From positions 37,494 to 101,493 of the forward strand of contig NZ_JXQZ01000027.1 in NCBI RefSeq assembly GCF_000878135.1: DNA of 64,000 nucleotides, written 5' to 3'. A program made the position numbers and the translations under genes. This document shows positions 7,679 to 15,247 of the stretch, in pieces; position 1 is the stretch's first letter, and every line of letters begins with the position of its first letter. The notes beneath the pieces are model-generated. The model worked only from the letters and a program-made list of their open reading frames with translations, did not search any database and was not told the DNA's origin. The DNA is from Frigoribacterium sp. MEB024 (lineage in GTDB: Bacteria; Actinomycetota; Actinomycetes; Actinomycetales; Microbacteriaceae).

Positions 7679-8713
7679 TCACGGGCGGATGAGAACCTTG
7701 AGTGCCTCGCGGGAGTCCATCAGGCGGTAGCCCTCGGCGATCTCCGACAGGGGCAGCTCGCGGTCGAACACCCGGCCCGGGTCGATGGTGCCGTCGAGCA
7801 CCTGCGGGATGGCGGCCTCGAGGTAGGCGCGCACCGTGGCGGGGCCACCGGTCAGGGTCGCGTTCTTGCCGAACAGCGAGGTGAAGCCGACCGGCGCCTC
7901 CTCGTATTGGGGCACGCCCACGCGGCTGATGGTGCCGCCGGGACGGACGATGCCGTAGGCCTGCTCGTAGGCGGGCATGTGACCGACGGCCTCGAGGACG
8001 ACGTGTGAGCCCTCGCCGCCGGTGATCTCCATGACCTTCGCGACACCCTCGTCACCGCGTTCGGCGACGACGTGGGTGGCGCCGAACTCGCGACCGAGGT
8101 CGGTGCGGGCGGTGTGGCGGCCCATCAGGATGATCGTCTCGGCACCGAGCTGCTTCGAGGCGAGGACAGCGGAGAGACCGACGGCGCCGTCGCCGATCAC
8201 GGTGACCGTCTTGCCCGGGCCGACCTGCCCCTGCACCGCGGCGTGGTAGCCCGTGAGGTAGACGTCGGACAGGGTCAACAGGCTCGGCATGAGTGCCTCG
8301 TCCGTGCCGGCAGGGACCTTGACGGCGGTACCGTCGGCCTCGGGGACGATGAGCTTCTCGGCCTGGGTCGCCGAGGGCGCACCGTCGAAGAAGCCGCCGT
8401 GCACGCACGAGGTGGTGATGCCGTCACGGCAGAACGGGCAGGTGCCGTCCGACCAGGCGAAGGGCACGATGACGGTGTCACCGACGGAGAGGGTGCGGAC
8501 GTCGTCGCCGATCTCTTCGACGACGCCGATGGCCTCGTGGCCCATGCGGCGGCCCTCGGGGGTGTCGCCGAGGTCGTGGTACGGGTGGAGATCCGAGCCG
8601 CAGACGCAGGCGTAGGTGACGCGGATCAAGGCCTCGGTGGGCTTCTGGACGACCGGGTCGGGGACTTCTTCGACGCGGACGTCGCCGGCGCCGTACATGA
8701 CTGTTGCCTTCAT
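7679..8713 (-). CDS. Zinc-dependent alcohol dehydrogenase
   Basis: A 344-residue medium-chain dehydrogenase. The catalytic zinc site shows CGSDLH (Cys38) and GHE at 58-60. A reduced structural-zinc lobe is present (GTCPFCRDGITTSC, three Cys where four are usual). The Rossmann motif is VIGDGAVGLSAV near 175. It should oxidise or reduce an alcohol/aldehyde with NAD(P). GAAAGGAAC precedes ATG 8713. It leads a minus-strand series with DUF2255 downstream and the MoaF-like and quinone-reductase-like genes upstream. The divergent XRE regulator at 10362 is the likely controller of the group. Substrate is not predictable. Confidence 0.9.
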   Translation of the reverse strand: MKATVMYGAGDVRVEEVPDPVVQKPTEALIRVTYACVCGSDLHPYHDLGDTPEGRRMGHEAIGVVEEIGDDVRTLSVGDTVIVPFAWSDGTCPFCRDGITTSCVHGGFFDGAPSATQAEKLIVPEADGTAVKVPAGTDEALMPSLLTLSDVYLTGYHAAVQGQVGPGKTVTVIGDGAVGLSAVLASKQLGAETIILMGRHTARTDLGREFGATHVVAERGDEGVAKVMEITGGEGSHVVLEAVGHMPAYEQAYGIVRPGGTISRVGVPQYEEAPVGFTSLFGKNATLTGGPATVRAYLEAAIPQVLDGTIDPGRVFDRELPLSEIAEGYRLMDSREALKVLIRP

Positions 8714-8857
8714 GGTGTTCCTTTCAGGGGTGTCGAGTCGGGGTCGACGGTAGGCGGGGCGCCACGAGGCAGGGAGGCCCGCTCAGGGCCTCCCTGCCTC
8801 GGCACGGGTGGACGGCGGAGGCATCGGAACCGGTGCGGGTGCCGGTGCCGGCCGGGG

Positions 8858-9196
8858 TCAGCGGACGCGGGTCCAGGTGCCGTGCAGCTGCACGAACTCG
8901 CCACCGATGACGGAGCTCGCCATGCAGGCGCCGTTCGTGTAGTCCTCGATGTGGGTGACGTGGTCGCCCGAGTCGGGCTCGGTCCAGCGGACGACGTGCA
9001 GACCGTCGCGGACCTTCGTGGTGGTGTACTCCATCGTCTCGTGGCGGCCCTCGATGGCACCGCCCGTGACGAGGAACGAGACCTGGGTCTCGGTGTCGAA
9101 GGTGATCTCGACGGTGAAGTGGCCGAGGGGCGTGTCGGGGCCGAGGTCGGCGAGCCAGGTCTGTCCGATGCTGGGGAGGGGTGCGGCGATGTCCAT
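8858..9196 (-). CDS. MoaF-like (calycin-type) small protein
   Basis: A 112-residue protein of beta-rich composition with WLADLGPDTPLGHFTVEITF near the start, then MEYTTTKVRDGLHVVRW and DYTNGACMASSVIGGEFVQL. This matches the MoaF-related domain, a lipocalin/calycin-like barrel first named for a gene of the monoamine regulon. Actinobacteria often place it beside oxidoreductases. No signal peptide is seen, so it is cytosolic. It may bind a small hydrophobic ligand; no catalytic role is known. It lies between two dehydrogenase genes on the same strand and is likely co-transcribed. Confidence 0.8.
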   Translation of the reverse strand: MDIAAPLPSIGQTWLADLGPDTPLGHFTVEITFDTETQVSFLVTGGAIEGRHETMEYTTTKVRDGLHVVRWTEPDSGDHVTHIEDYTNGACMASSVIGGEFVQLHGTWTRVR

Positions 9197-9249
9197 GGGA
9201 TGTCCTTGTCTTGTGGTGGAGCTGGGTTCGGGAGTGGGGATCGGGTGGG

Positions 9250-10197
9250 TCAGAACTCGAGGATCAGACGGCCGCGGAGGCCGCTCTGCTCGAGCCGGGA
9301 GTGGGCGGTCGAGGCGTCGGCCGCGGGGAGCGTGCCGGCGACACGGGTCGCGATCTCACCTCGGTCGGCCAGCTGCGCGAGTGCGCTGATGACGTCGTGG
9401 CGACGGTGGGACCGCATCACGTACGACGAGAAGACCTGGACGTCGCGACCGGGTGTGCTGTCGGTGGGGAGGTAGAACGCCGCTTGTCCTCCGTCGCGGA
9501 CGGCACCGAAGACGGATTCGCCGACGATCGCCGGGTCGGCGAGGGCGTCGGCGCCACGGCCCCCGGTCAGGGCCAGGACTCCGGCGGCGAAGTCCTCGCC
9601 GCGGTCGATGACGTGGGTCGCCCCGAAGCCCCGGACGAGTTCCGCTTCCGCCTCGGATGCCGAGGCGATGACGGTGATGCCCCGGCGGGTGGCGAGCTCG
9701 ACGAGGTAGCCGCCCACGGCTCCGGTGGCACCGGTCACGGCGAGGGTCGCTCCGGGGTCGAGCGCGAGGTGCTCGAGCGTGATCTCGGCGGTCAGGGCGT
9801 TGGAGAGGAACGACGCACCCTCGACGAACGTGAGGTCGCCGGGCAGCCGGGTGACCGACTCCGCCGGGAGGACGACGTGTTCGCTGTAGCCTCCGTGGCT
9901 GCCAGCGGGGACCACGAACCCGATGACCGCGTCACCGAGCTGCAAGCCCTCGTCGGTGGCGAGGTCGTCGCCGAGCTCGTCGACCACGCCGGTGACGTCC
10001 GTTCCGGGGACGACCGGTTCGACGACGGCGCCGTCGTTGCCGGCGAAGCCGCCGGAGCGGATGATCGTGTCGACGGGGTTCACGGCCGCGGCACGGACGC
10101 GGATGCGGACCTCTCCGGGCCCTGCGTGGGGCTCGGGGACGTCCACGGGGTGGAGGACGCTCGGTCCTCCGAATTCGATGAGGCCGATGGCCTTCAT
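9250..10197 (-). CDS. NADP-dependent quinone-oxidoreductase-like protein
   Basis: A 315-residue zinc-free medium-chain reductase. ATG 10197 is preceded by AGGAGGACACC; upstream in-frame sequence does not fit the family. The N-terminal GroES-like domain (KAIGLIEFGGPSVLHPVDVP) is followed by the nucleotide-binding motif VTGATGAVGGYL. No zinc ligands are present, as in QOR/zeta-crystallin enzymes that reduce quinones or enones with NADPH. It starts the minus-strand redox operon and faces the XRE regulator gene 165 bp away, the usual arrangement for MmyB-type regulators and their oxidoreductase targets. Confidence 0.9.
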   Translation of the reverse strand: MKAIGLIEFGGPSVLHPVDVPEPHAGPGEVRIRVRAAAVNPVDTIIRSGGFAGNDGAVVEPVVPGTDVTGVVDELGDDLATDEGLQLGDAVIGFVVPAGSHGGYSEHVVLPAESVTRLPGDLTFVEGASFLSNALTAEITLEHLALDPGATLAVTGATGAVGGYLVELATRRGITVIASASEAEAELVRGFGATHVIDRGEDFAAGVLALTGGRGADALADPAIVGESVFGAVRDGGQAAFYLPTDSTPGRDVQVFSSYVMRSHRRHDVISALAQLADRGEIATRVAGTLPAADASTAHSRLEQSGLRGRLILEF

Positions 10198-10361
10198 GGT
10201 GTCCTCCTGTCGCCGCCGGAAGGGGATCTTCCGGTGTCGTGAGATCACGTTGCCACTCGCATCCGGCGCTCCACAGGGGAAGGAAAATGACCCCCCAGCT
10301 CGTCGCTCGCGGCAGGACCGGCGCTCCCGCCGTCACTCCGGTGGTCTGGCAGGATCGGCGC

Positions 10362-11207
10362 ATGGCAGCGGCACCGAAATGGCGAGAGCTCGGCGACTTC
10401 CTCCGTGCCCGGCGAGCGGAATTGCAGCCCCACGACCTCGGTCTGACGGACGACGAGCACCCCCGACGCGTCCCCGGACTGCGCCGCGAGGAGGTCGCGC
10501 GAGCCGCCTCCATCAGCACGGATTACTACACGCGTCTCGAGCAGGGACGACTCCCGGCGTCGGCGCCCGTGCTCGACGATCTCGCTCGGGTCCTCCGACT
10601 CGGCCCGGATGAGCGGGCTTACCTGGCCGGACTGGCCGGGAAGGTCCTGCCCGACGACGCGCCTCCTGTGTCGGTGGGCGTCGCCCCCTTCGTCCTGAGG
10701 ATGATCGAGGACCTCGGCGCCACGCCCGTCTTCGTCATGGGCCCCCGGACCGAGATCGTCGCGTGGAACCCCATGGCGGCGTCCCTCATCACCGACTTCT
10801 CGGCCGTCCCCGAGGGCGAGCGGTACTTCATCCGCCTGTTGTTCACCGATCCCGCCCTCCGCACCCTGTACTCGGACTGGCTCGGGGTGGTCGACCTCGC
10901 CCTCGCGCAGTTGCGGATGGACAGTGCCCGGGACCCGGAGGACCCGCGGCTCCAGGCCCTGATCGCCGAGCTCGTCGCCCTCGGCACCGAGTTCGCGGAT
11001 CTCTGGACGGCGCACGAGGTGGCGACGCGCGGCACGGGCACGAAGGTGTTACGGCATCCCGTCGTGGGGGAGCTGACGCTCGACTGGGGAGCCCTCGATG
11101 CCGGAGGCGGCCACACGGCCATCGTCTGGACGGCGGAACCCGGGTCGCCCTCGCAGGAGGGGCTGCGGCGTCTCGCCGACCTCGGAGCCGCCGCACGACG
11201 CTCATGA
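10362..11207 (+). CDS. XRE-family regulator with MmyB-like domain
   Basis: A 281-residue paralogue of the regulator at 3441. ATG 10362 begins MAAAPKWRELGDFLRARRAE, matching the family N-terminus. The helix-turn-helix carries RRVPGLRREEVARAASISTD and YYTRLEQGR. The C-terminal ligand-binding domain includes IVAWNPMAASLITDF and DLWTAHEVATRGTGTK. It is divergent from the minus-strand redox genes (7206-10197), so it probably controls them and itself from the 164-bp gap. No operator could be assigned with confidence. Confidence 0.9.
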   Translation: MAAAPKWRELGDFLRARRAELQPHDLGLTDDEHPRRVPGLRREEVARAASISTDYYTRLEQGRLPASAPVLDDLARVLRLGPDERAYLAGLAGKVLPDDAPPVSVGVAPFVLRMIEDLGATPVFVMGPRTEIVAWNPMAASLITDFSAVPEGERYFIRLLFTDPALRTLYSDWLGVVDLALAQLRMDSARDPEDPRLQALIAELVALGTEFADLWTAHEVATRGTGTKVLRHPVVGELTLDWGALDAGGGHTAIVWTAEPGSPSQEGLRRLADLGAAARRS

Positions 11208-11264
11208 TTAGCGGTGAGCGCCGCGCGCGCGGTCGACCCGCACCGCGCCTCCTCGGCGTTCAGG

Positions 11265-11322
11265 CCCCAGGAAGTCGCCGAGACCCCTGCTCGCGAGTGG
11301 GGGTCTCGGCGACTTCCTGGGG
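11265..11322. repeat. Long palindrome, family A copy 1
   Basis: Perfect 23-bp arms (11265-11287 and 11300-11322) with core AGGAAGTCGCCGAGACC. The 12-nt loop itself contains the 8-bp palindrome CTCGCGAG. It sits 58 bp after the XRE gene and just before the convergent DUF2200 gene end. Three more copies lie at 11740, 17490 and 35764. Confidence 0.9.
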
Positions 11323-11344
11323 TCTCGGCGTCACCGCCGACGCC

Positions 11345-11689
11345 TCACCCCTCCCGCAGCACCTTCGCCATCGGGCGGCCGCGCGCGACCTCGTCGACGA
11401 GCTTGTCGAGGCGGCGGATGTTCGCGGTCAGCTCGTCGTCGAGGGCCTCGATGCGGACGCCGCAGATGACGCCGGTCACGAGTGAGGCGCGGGGGTTGAG
11501 GTCGGCGCCGGCGAAGAAGTCTCGGAAGGTGGTGCCGTCGGCGACGTGCTGGTCGATCTGCTGCTGATCGTAACCGGTCAGCCACGTCACGACCTCGTCG
11601 ACCTCGGCCTGCGTGTGGCCCTTGCGCTCGACCTTGGCCACGTACAGGGGGTAGACCCTGGCGAACGGCATGTCGTCCAAGCGGCTCAT
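11345..11689 (-). CDS. DUF2200 family protein
   Basis: A 114-residue cytosolic protein from ATG 11689 (MSRLDDMPFARVYPLYVAKV). The family features PFARVYPLYVAKVERKGHT and EVVTWLTGYDQQQIDQH are plain. DUF2200 proteins are small, widespread in bacteria and of unknown function. The end of this one (RRLDKLVDEVARGRPMAKVLRE) matches the family length. It is a single gene bracketed by two copies of the family A palindrome, which probably end transcription on both sides. Confidence 0.85.
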   Translation of the reverse strand: MSRLDDMPFARVYPLYVAKVERKGHTQAEVDEVVTWLTGYDQQQIDQHVADGTTFRDFFAGADLNPRASLVTGVICGVRIEALDDELTANIRRLDKLVDEVARGRPMAKVLREG

Positions 11690-11739
11690 GCCGAGATCGT
11701 ACGCGGGCCGGTCGACCGGCACCGCGCCTCCTCGGCTCA

Positions 11740-11801
11740 GACCCCAGGAAGTCGCCGAGACCCCTGCTCGCGAGTGCGGGTCTCGGCGACTTCCTGGGGT
11801 C
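11740..11801. repeat. Long palindrome, family A copy 2
   Basis: Perfect 24-bp arms (11740-11763 and 11778-11801) with the same core and the same CTCGCGAG in the loop as copy 1. Preceded at 11720 by the motif CACCGCGCCTCCTC. It lies 22 bp before GTG 11824, so it forms the upstream edge of the next gene. Confidence 0.9.
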
Positions 11802-11823
11802 TCGGCCGACCTAGGGTGAAGGC

Positions 11824-12342
11824 GTGCCCTACGAACCGGACGCGACCGCAGCGGCGGCCGACGACGCCTCGCCCTTCGCGCATCGGCTCGCCGACCGCTT
11901 CCTCGACGACTACGTGACCGGCCTCACGCTGGAGCACGGCTCGTACCGCGTCACGGCGGACGAGATCGTCGACTTCGGCCGCCGGTTCGATCCGCACGAC
12001 ATGCACGTCGACGCCGAACGGGCCGCGGTGACTCCCCTCGGCGGACTCGTGGCCAGCGGCTGGCACACCACCGCCATGATGATGCGCCTGATGGTGGAGT
12101 CCTACCTCAACCAGGGCGCCAGCGTCGCGTCGCCCGGCGTCGACGAGTTGCGCTGGTCGGCGCCCGTCCGCCCCGGCGACGTGCTCCGCGCTCGGTTCAC
12201 CGTCGTCGACGCCCGCCCGTCGGCGTCCCGTCCCGACCGGGGAGTGGTCCGCACCCGCATCGAACTCCTCGACCAGCACGACCGGGCCGTGATGACGCAG
12301 GTCATGACGAACCTGATCCTGGCCCGCCCCGCCGCCGGCTGA
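11824..12342 (+). CDS. MaoC-like hotdog dehydratase
   Basis: A 172-residue protein from GTG 11824 behind AGGGTGAAGG. The hotdog-fold hydratase motif FGRRFDPHDMHVDAERA (Asp and His catalytic pair) is followed by LVASGWHTTAMMMRLMV, the classic MaoC dehydratase core. DELRWSAPVRPGDVLRARF is the second conserved stretch. Enzymes of this type hydrate enoyl-CoA or related thioesters. The gene starts only 22 bp after the family A palindrome and the same gap contains no obvious promoter. A tandem 21-bp repeat begins at its stop codon. Confidence 0.9.
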   Translation: MPYEPDATAAAADDASPFAHRLADRFLDDYVTGLTLEHGSYRVTADEIVDFGRRFDPHDMHVDAERAAVTPLGGLVASGWHTTAMMMRLMVESYLNQGASVASPGVDELRWSAPVRPGDVLRARFTVVDARPSASRPDRGVVRTRIELLDQHDRAVMTQVMTNLILARPAAG

Positions 12343-12410
12343 CCCCGCCTGCAACCAGCTGATCCCGGCCTGCCACCGGCCGACCCCGGCCTGCGACCAG
12401 CTGACCCCGG
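12339..12410 (+). repeat. Tandem 20/21-bp repeat at a gene end
   Basis: Three imperfect units (12339-12358, 12359-12379, 12380-12400) and half a fourth follow the pattern CTGACCCCGGCCTGCNACCAG. The first unit contains the MaoC stop codon, so the array grew directly from the gene's end. Confidence 0.8.
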
Positions 12411-12430
12411 CACGGCCGCGAGGGCCCGGG

Positions 12431-12820
12431 TCACCCGGCCCGGGTCTCCGGACGCTCGACGCCGGCGTCCTCGAGGGCGCCGAGGTAGCTCGTGAGGGCG
12501 TCGCGGTTCTGGGTGAGGAACTCGATCTTCTCGGTCATCCGGTCGCGCTCGGTCTCGAGCAGTTCGACGAGCCCCGGTTCGGCGTTCTCGACGACGATCG
12601 TCTGCGGCTGGCCGAGGCAGGGCAGGATGTCCGTCACGATCCGGGTGGGGATGCCCGCGTCGATCAGGCCGCGGATCTTGCCCACGCGGTCGACGAGGTA
12701 CTCGTCGTAGTCGCGGTAGCCGTTCGCCAGCCGGGTCGGGGTGATCAGGCCCTGCTCCTCGTAGTAGCGGAGCATCCGCGACGGGACGCCCGTCCTCGTC
12801 GACAGCTCACCGATGCGCAT
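12431..12820 (-). CDS. MerR-family transcription regulator
   Basis: A 129-residue MerR-type activator. The winged helix opens MRIGELSTRTGVPSRMLRYY and EEQGLITPTRLANGYRDY, and a coiled dimer helix follows (LVELLETERDRMTEKIEFL). No cysteine cluster for metals is seen (one Cys, near residue 68), so it probably senses an organic or redox signal. The gene is divergent from the F420-type reductase with 53 bp between starts. That gap contains a typical MerR promoter (12836-12867), making the reductase its likely target. Confidence 0.92.
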   Translation of the reverse strand: MRIGELSTRTGVPSRMLRYYEEQGLITPTRLANGYRDYDEYLVDRVGKIRGLIDAGIPTRIVTDILPCLGQPQTIVVENAEPGLVELLETERDRMTEKIEFLTQNRDALTSYLGALEDAGVERPETRAG

Positions 12821-12835
12821 GCGTCCTCCTCCGAC

Positions 12836-12867
12836 TTGACCTTCACACTAGTGGCAACGTTCACACT
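12836..12867 (+). promoter_or_regulatory. MerR-type promoter/operator with stretched spacer
   Basis: A -35 box TTGACC (12836-12841) and a -10-like TCACAC/CACACT (12861-12867) are 19-20 bp apart, longer than the usual 17. Inside lies the imperfect dyad ACCTTCACACT/AGTGGCAACGT (12839-12860, 8 of 11 pairs). This geometry is diagnostic of MerR activation by DNA twisting. The start site would fall at or just before ATG 12874, implying a leaderless mRNA. Confidence 0.75.
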
Positions 12868-12873
12868 GGAGCC

Positions 12874-13650
12874 ATGTCTGACGTACGAGAAGAAGAACGA
12901 GCACACCTGACGATCGGGATCATCGGGGCCGGCTCCATCGGTTCCACCATCGCCCGCCGCCTCGCCCGCCACGGGCACGACGTCGCCATCGCCAACTCGC
13001 GCGGCCCCGAGACGATCGACGAGGCGGCCCTCCGCACCGGCGCCCGCGCCGTGGACGCCGCCGAGGTCGCCCGGGGCGTCGACGTCCTGATCGTCTCGGT
13101 GCCGATGAACCGCAACGCCGACATCGCCGAGCACGTCCGCTCGGCCCCCGAGGGCGCGGTCGTCGTCGACACGTCGAACTACTACCCGATGCGCGACGGC
13201 TCGATGCACGACTTCGAGCAGGGCGTCCCCGAGAGCGTCTGGCTGTCCGAGCTGTTCGGACGCCCGATCGCCAAGGCGTGGAACGCGATCATCTCGCAGT
13301 CGTTCGACGCGAAGGCCACCGAGCCCGGCGACCCCGCCCGCGTCGCCATCCCCGTGGCCGCCGACCGCGACGCCGACCGCGCCGTGGCCATGCAGCTCGT
13401 CGAGCAGACCGGGTTCGACGCCGTCGACGCCGGCGTCCTCGCCGAGTCGTGGCGCCAGCAGCCCGGGGCGCCCGTCTACTGCACCGACCGCACGCGCGCC
13501 GAGATGCCCGGGTGGCTCGCCGCCGCCGACAAGGAACGCGTCCCGCAGCGCCGCGACCTCGCGATGGAGGTCATCGGCGGCCACGTCGAGGCCGGCGGCA
13601 CCGTCGACGGACCGTTCCTCGTGGCGATCAACCGCGCCTGCTACAGCTGA
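12874..13650 (+). CDS. F420-dependent/NADPH reductase-like dinucleotide-binding protein
   Basis: A 258-residue protein with an N-terminal Rossmann motif GIIGAGSIGSTIARRL (about 13-28) and DVAIANSRGPETI, the NADPH-phosphate loop common to NADPH-F420 reductases (Fno-type) and related imine/ketol reductases. SVPMNRNADIAEHV and VVDTSNYYPMRDG continue the family pattern. It is longer than classical Fno, with a C-terminal helical region (MQLVEQTGFDAVDAGVLAES). It probably reduces a cofactor or small carbonyl compound. ATG 12874 follows the MerR promoter by a few bases only. A strong hairpin ends the gene at 13663. Confidence 0.85.
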   Translation: MSDVREEERAHLTIGIIGAGSIGSTIARRLARHGHDVAIANSRGPETIDEAALRTGARAVDAAEVARGVDVLIVSVPMNRNADIAEHVRSAPEGAVVVDTSNYYPMRDGSMHDFEQGVPESVWLSELFGRPIAKAWNAIISQSFDAKATEPGDPARVAIPVAADRDADRAVAMQLVEQTGFDAVDAGVLAESWRQQPGAPVYCTDRTRAEMPGWLAAADKERVPQRRDLAMEVIGGHVEAGGTVDGPFLVAINRACYS

Positions 13651-13662
13651 CGCGACCGAGCG

Positions 13663-13703
13663 CAGGAGGCGCGGTGCCGGTCGGGCCGGCACCGCGCCTC
13701 CTG
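13663..13703. terminator. Perfect 18-bp hairpin built from the AGGAGGCGCGG element
   Basis: Arms 13663-13680 and 13686-13703 are exact complements with a 5-nt loop. Each arm is one copy of the window-wide oligomer plus GTGCCGG. It lies between the convergent reductase (ends 13650) and SDR (ends 13715) genes, so it can end both transcripts. Confidence 0.85.
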
Positions 13704-13714
13704 AATCCCACCGG

Positions 13715-14425
13715 TCAGCGCGCGGCGAGCTGCGGGTAGAGCGCCTCGAGCGGTGCCGACAGGCCCGCCTTCACCTGGCGCGAGGTCTCGTCGGCGAGGA
13801 CCTCGTGCTCGCCGGCCTCGAGGGCGTCGAGCACGTCGGCGACCAGGGCCGCCGGGTCGGTCTTCGCGTCGGTGACGCCCGCGGCCATCGCGGTGTCGAC
13901 GTAGCCCACGTGCACGCCGACGACCTGGACGCCCGCGGGCTGCAGCTCGAGGCGCAGCGAGTTCGTGGCCGACCACAGCGCGGCCTTCGTCGCCGAGTAG
14001 ATGCCCGCGACGGCGAACCACGACAGCGCCGAGTGGATGTCGATGATGGCCGTGCCGCCGCCGTGCGCCGAGAGGAGCGGTGCGTAGGCCCGGGCGAGGA
14101 ACAGCGGCCCGAAGAAGTTGGTCTCGACGTTGGCGCGGATCTCGTCGTCGGTGTGGCTGAGGATGCCGGGCGTGGGGGTGTTCGCGCCGGCGTTGTTGAC
14201 CAGCACGGTCACGTCGGGCGCCGCCTCGACGACGGCGGCGATCGAGGCCGGGTCGGTCACGTCGAGGGTGAGGGGCACGACGCGCTCGTCGTCCCAGGTG
14301 CGCGGGGTGCGGGCCGTGGCGTAGACCTTCGCGGCGCCGCGGGCGAGGGCGGCCTCGACGAAGCGGGTGCCGATGCCCCCGTTCGCTCCGGTGACGAGGA
14401 CGACGGAGCCGGTGATGTCGGTCAT
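13715..14425 (-). CDS. Short-chain dehydrogenase/reductase (SDR)
   Basis: A 236-residue classical SDR. The NAD(P) motif is VTGANGGIGTRF near residues 11-22, NNAG follows in VTVLVNNAGANTP, and the catalytic YSATK lies near residue 145 with Ser upstream (IHSALSW). A downstream SDR-type loop begins VGVHVGYVDTAM. It should act on an alcohol/ketone with NAD(P)H. It is divergent from a TetR gene, and the gap holds a candidate TetR operator at 14502. The SDR/TetR pair is therefore a local regulatory unit. Confidence 0.9.
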   Translation of the reverse strand: MTDITGSVVLVTGANGGIGTRFVEAALARGAAKVYATARTPRTWDDERVVPLTLDVTDPASIAAVVEAAPDVTVLVNNAGANTPTPGILSHTDDEIRANVETNFFGPLFLARAYAPLLSAHGGGTAIIDIHSALSWFAVAGIYSATKAALWSATNSLRLELQPAGVQVVGVHVGYVDTAMAAGVTDAKTDPAALVADVLDALEAGEHEVLADETSRQVKAGLSAPLEALYPQLAAR

Positions 14426-14485
14426 GGGTGTTCCTTCCGTGGGTGGTGCGAAGATGAGGCGACCCGTGATCGAGTCGCCCCGTTG

Positions 14486-14515
14486 CTGACTCCTGTCATA
14501 ATTGAGTTCAGTCAG
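14486..14515. promoter_or_regulatory. Candidate TetR operator between SDR and tetR genes
   Basis: TTGAGTTCAGTCAG (14502-14515) is an imperfect palindrome that matches CTGAGTGCACTCAG at 16350-16363 in 11 of 14 positions. A weaker copy, CTGACTCCTGTCAT, is at 14486-14499. The site is AT-rich in an otherwise GC-rich gap. Confidence 0.55.
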
Positions 14516-14587
14516 TTTTTATTCCGACCGCCGGCCTCCATCTCTTCGACCGTCGTCCTTCCGTCCACCGTCACCCCAGGAGAACCC

Positions 14588-15190
14588 ATGTCGTCGACCG
14601 CCTCGTCGCTCGGCCGCCGAGAGCGCAACAAGCAGGAGAAGCTCGAGCGCATCACGCAGGCCGCGTCCGACCTGTTCAGCCGTCACGGGGTCGACGAGGT
14701 CACGACGCAGCAGATCGCCGAGGCGGCCGACGTCGGCGCCGGCACGCTCTTCCTGTACGCGAAGACCAAGGGCGAGCTGCTGCTGCTCGCGCAGAACGCG
14801 GCGTACGCGCGCTCCCTCGACGAGGGGATTCGCGCCTCCTCGTCCGCCTCGACCGCGCTCGACGCGGTCGTCGCGGTGCTCGAGCCGATCGTGCACTGCA
14901 ACCGCGCGCAGGTCGAGAACGGCCGCACCTACCTGCGCGAGATGGCGTTCGGCGACGCCGCCGAGCCGCACCACGCCGAGGCGCTCGCCATCGTCGCCCG
15001 GACCGAGGAGGCGGTGGCCGGGATCGTCACGCGCCTCACCTCGGCGACGCCCTCCGACGCGGCCGCGTTCGCGCACGTCGTGTCGGCCGTGATGATGCTC
15101 GCGATGTCGTCGGCGGTCGACGAGTCCGTGCCGGACGACGAGATCGTCGCGGGGGTGCGGCGCCAGCTCGAAGTGATCCTGCCGCGCTGA
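14588..15190 (+). CDS. TetR-family transcription regulator
   Basis: A 200-residue repressor from ATG 14588. The helix-turn-helix is ITQAASDLFSRHGVDEVTTQ then IAEAADVGAGTLFLYAKTKG (about residues 21-60). The C-terminal ligand domain is Ala-rich and helical, ending VVSAVMMLAMSSAVDESVP. The gene is divergent from the SDR at 14425. Matching operator-like palindromes occur in that gap and again upstream of the quinone-reductase-like gene at 16243, so it may govern both oxidoreductases. The ligand is unknown. Confidence 0.92.
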   Translation: MSSTASSLGRRERNKQEKLERITQAASDLFSRHGVDEVTTQQIAEAADVGAGTLFLYAKTKGELLLLAQNAAYARSLDEGIRASSSASTALDAVVAVLEPIVHCNRAQVENGRTYLREMAFGDAAEPHHAEALAIVARTEEAVAGIVTRLTSATPSDAAAFAHVVSAVMMLAMSSAVDESVPDDEIVAGVRRQLEVILPR

Positions 15191-15247
15191 CGGACGTTGA
15201 CGGGCGTTGACGGGCGCCGGCGGGTTCGTCGGCCGCGGTGCCGACCG

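Noticed and set aside
12339..12410. CRISPR array
   Set aside because: The units are contiguous tandem copies without unique spacers, and no cas gene is near.
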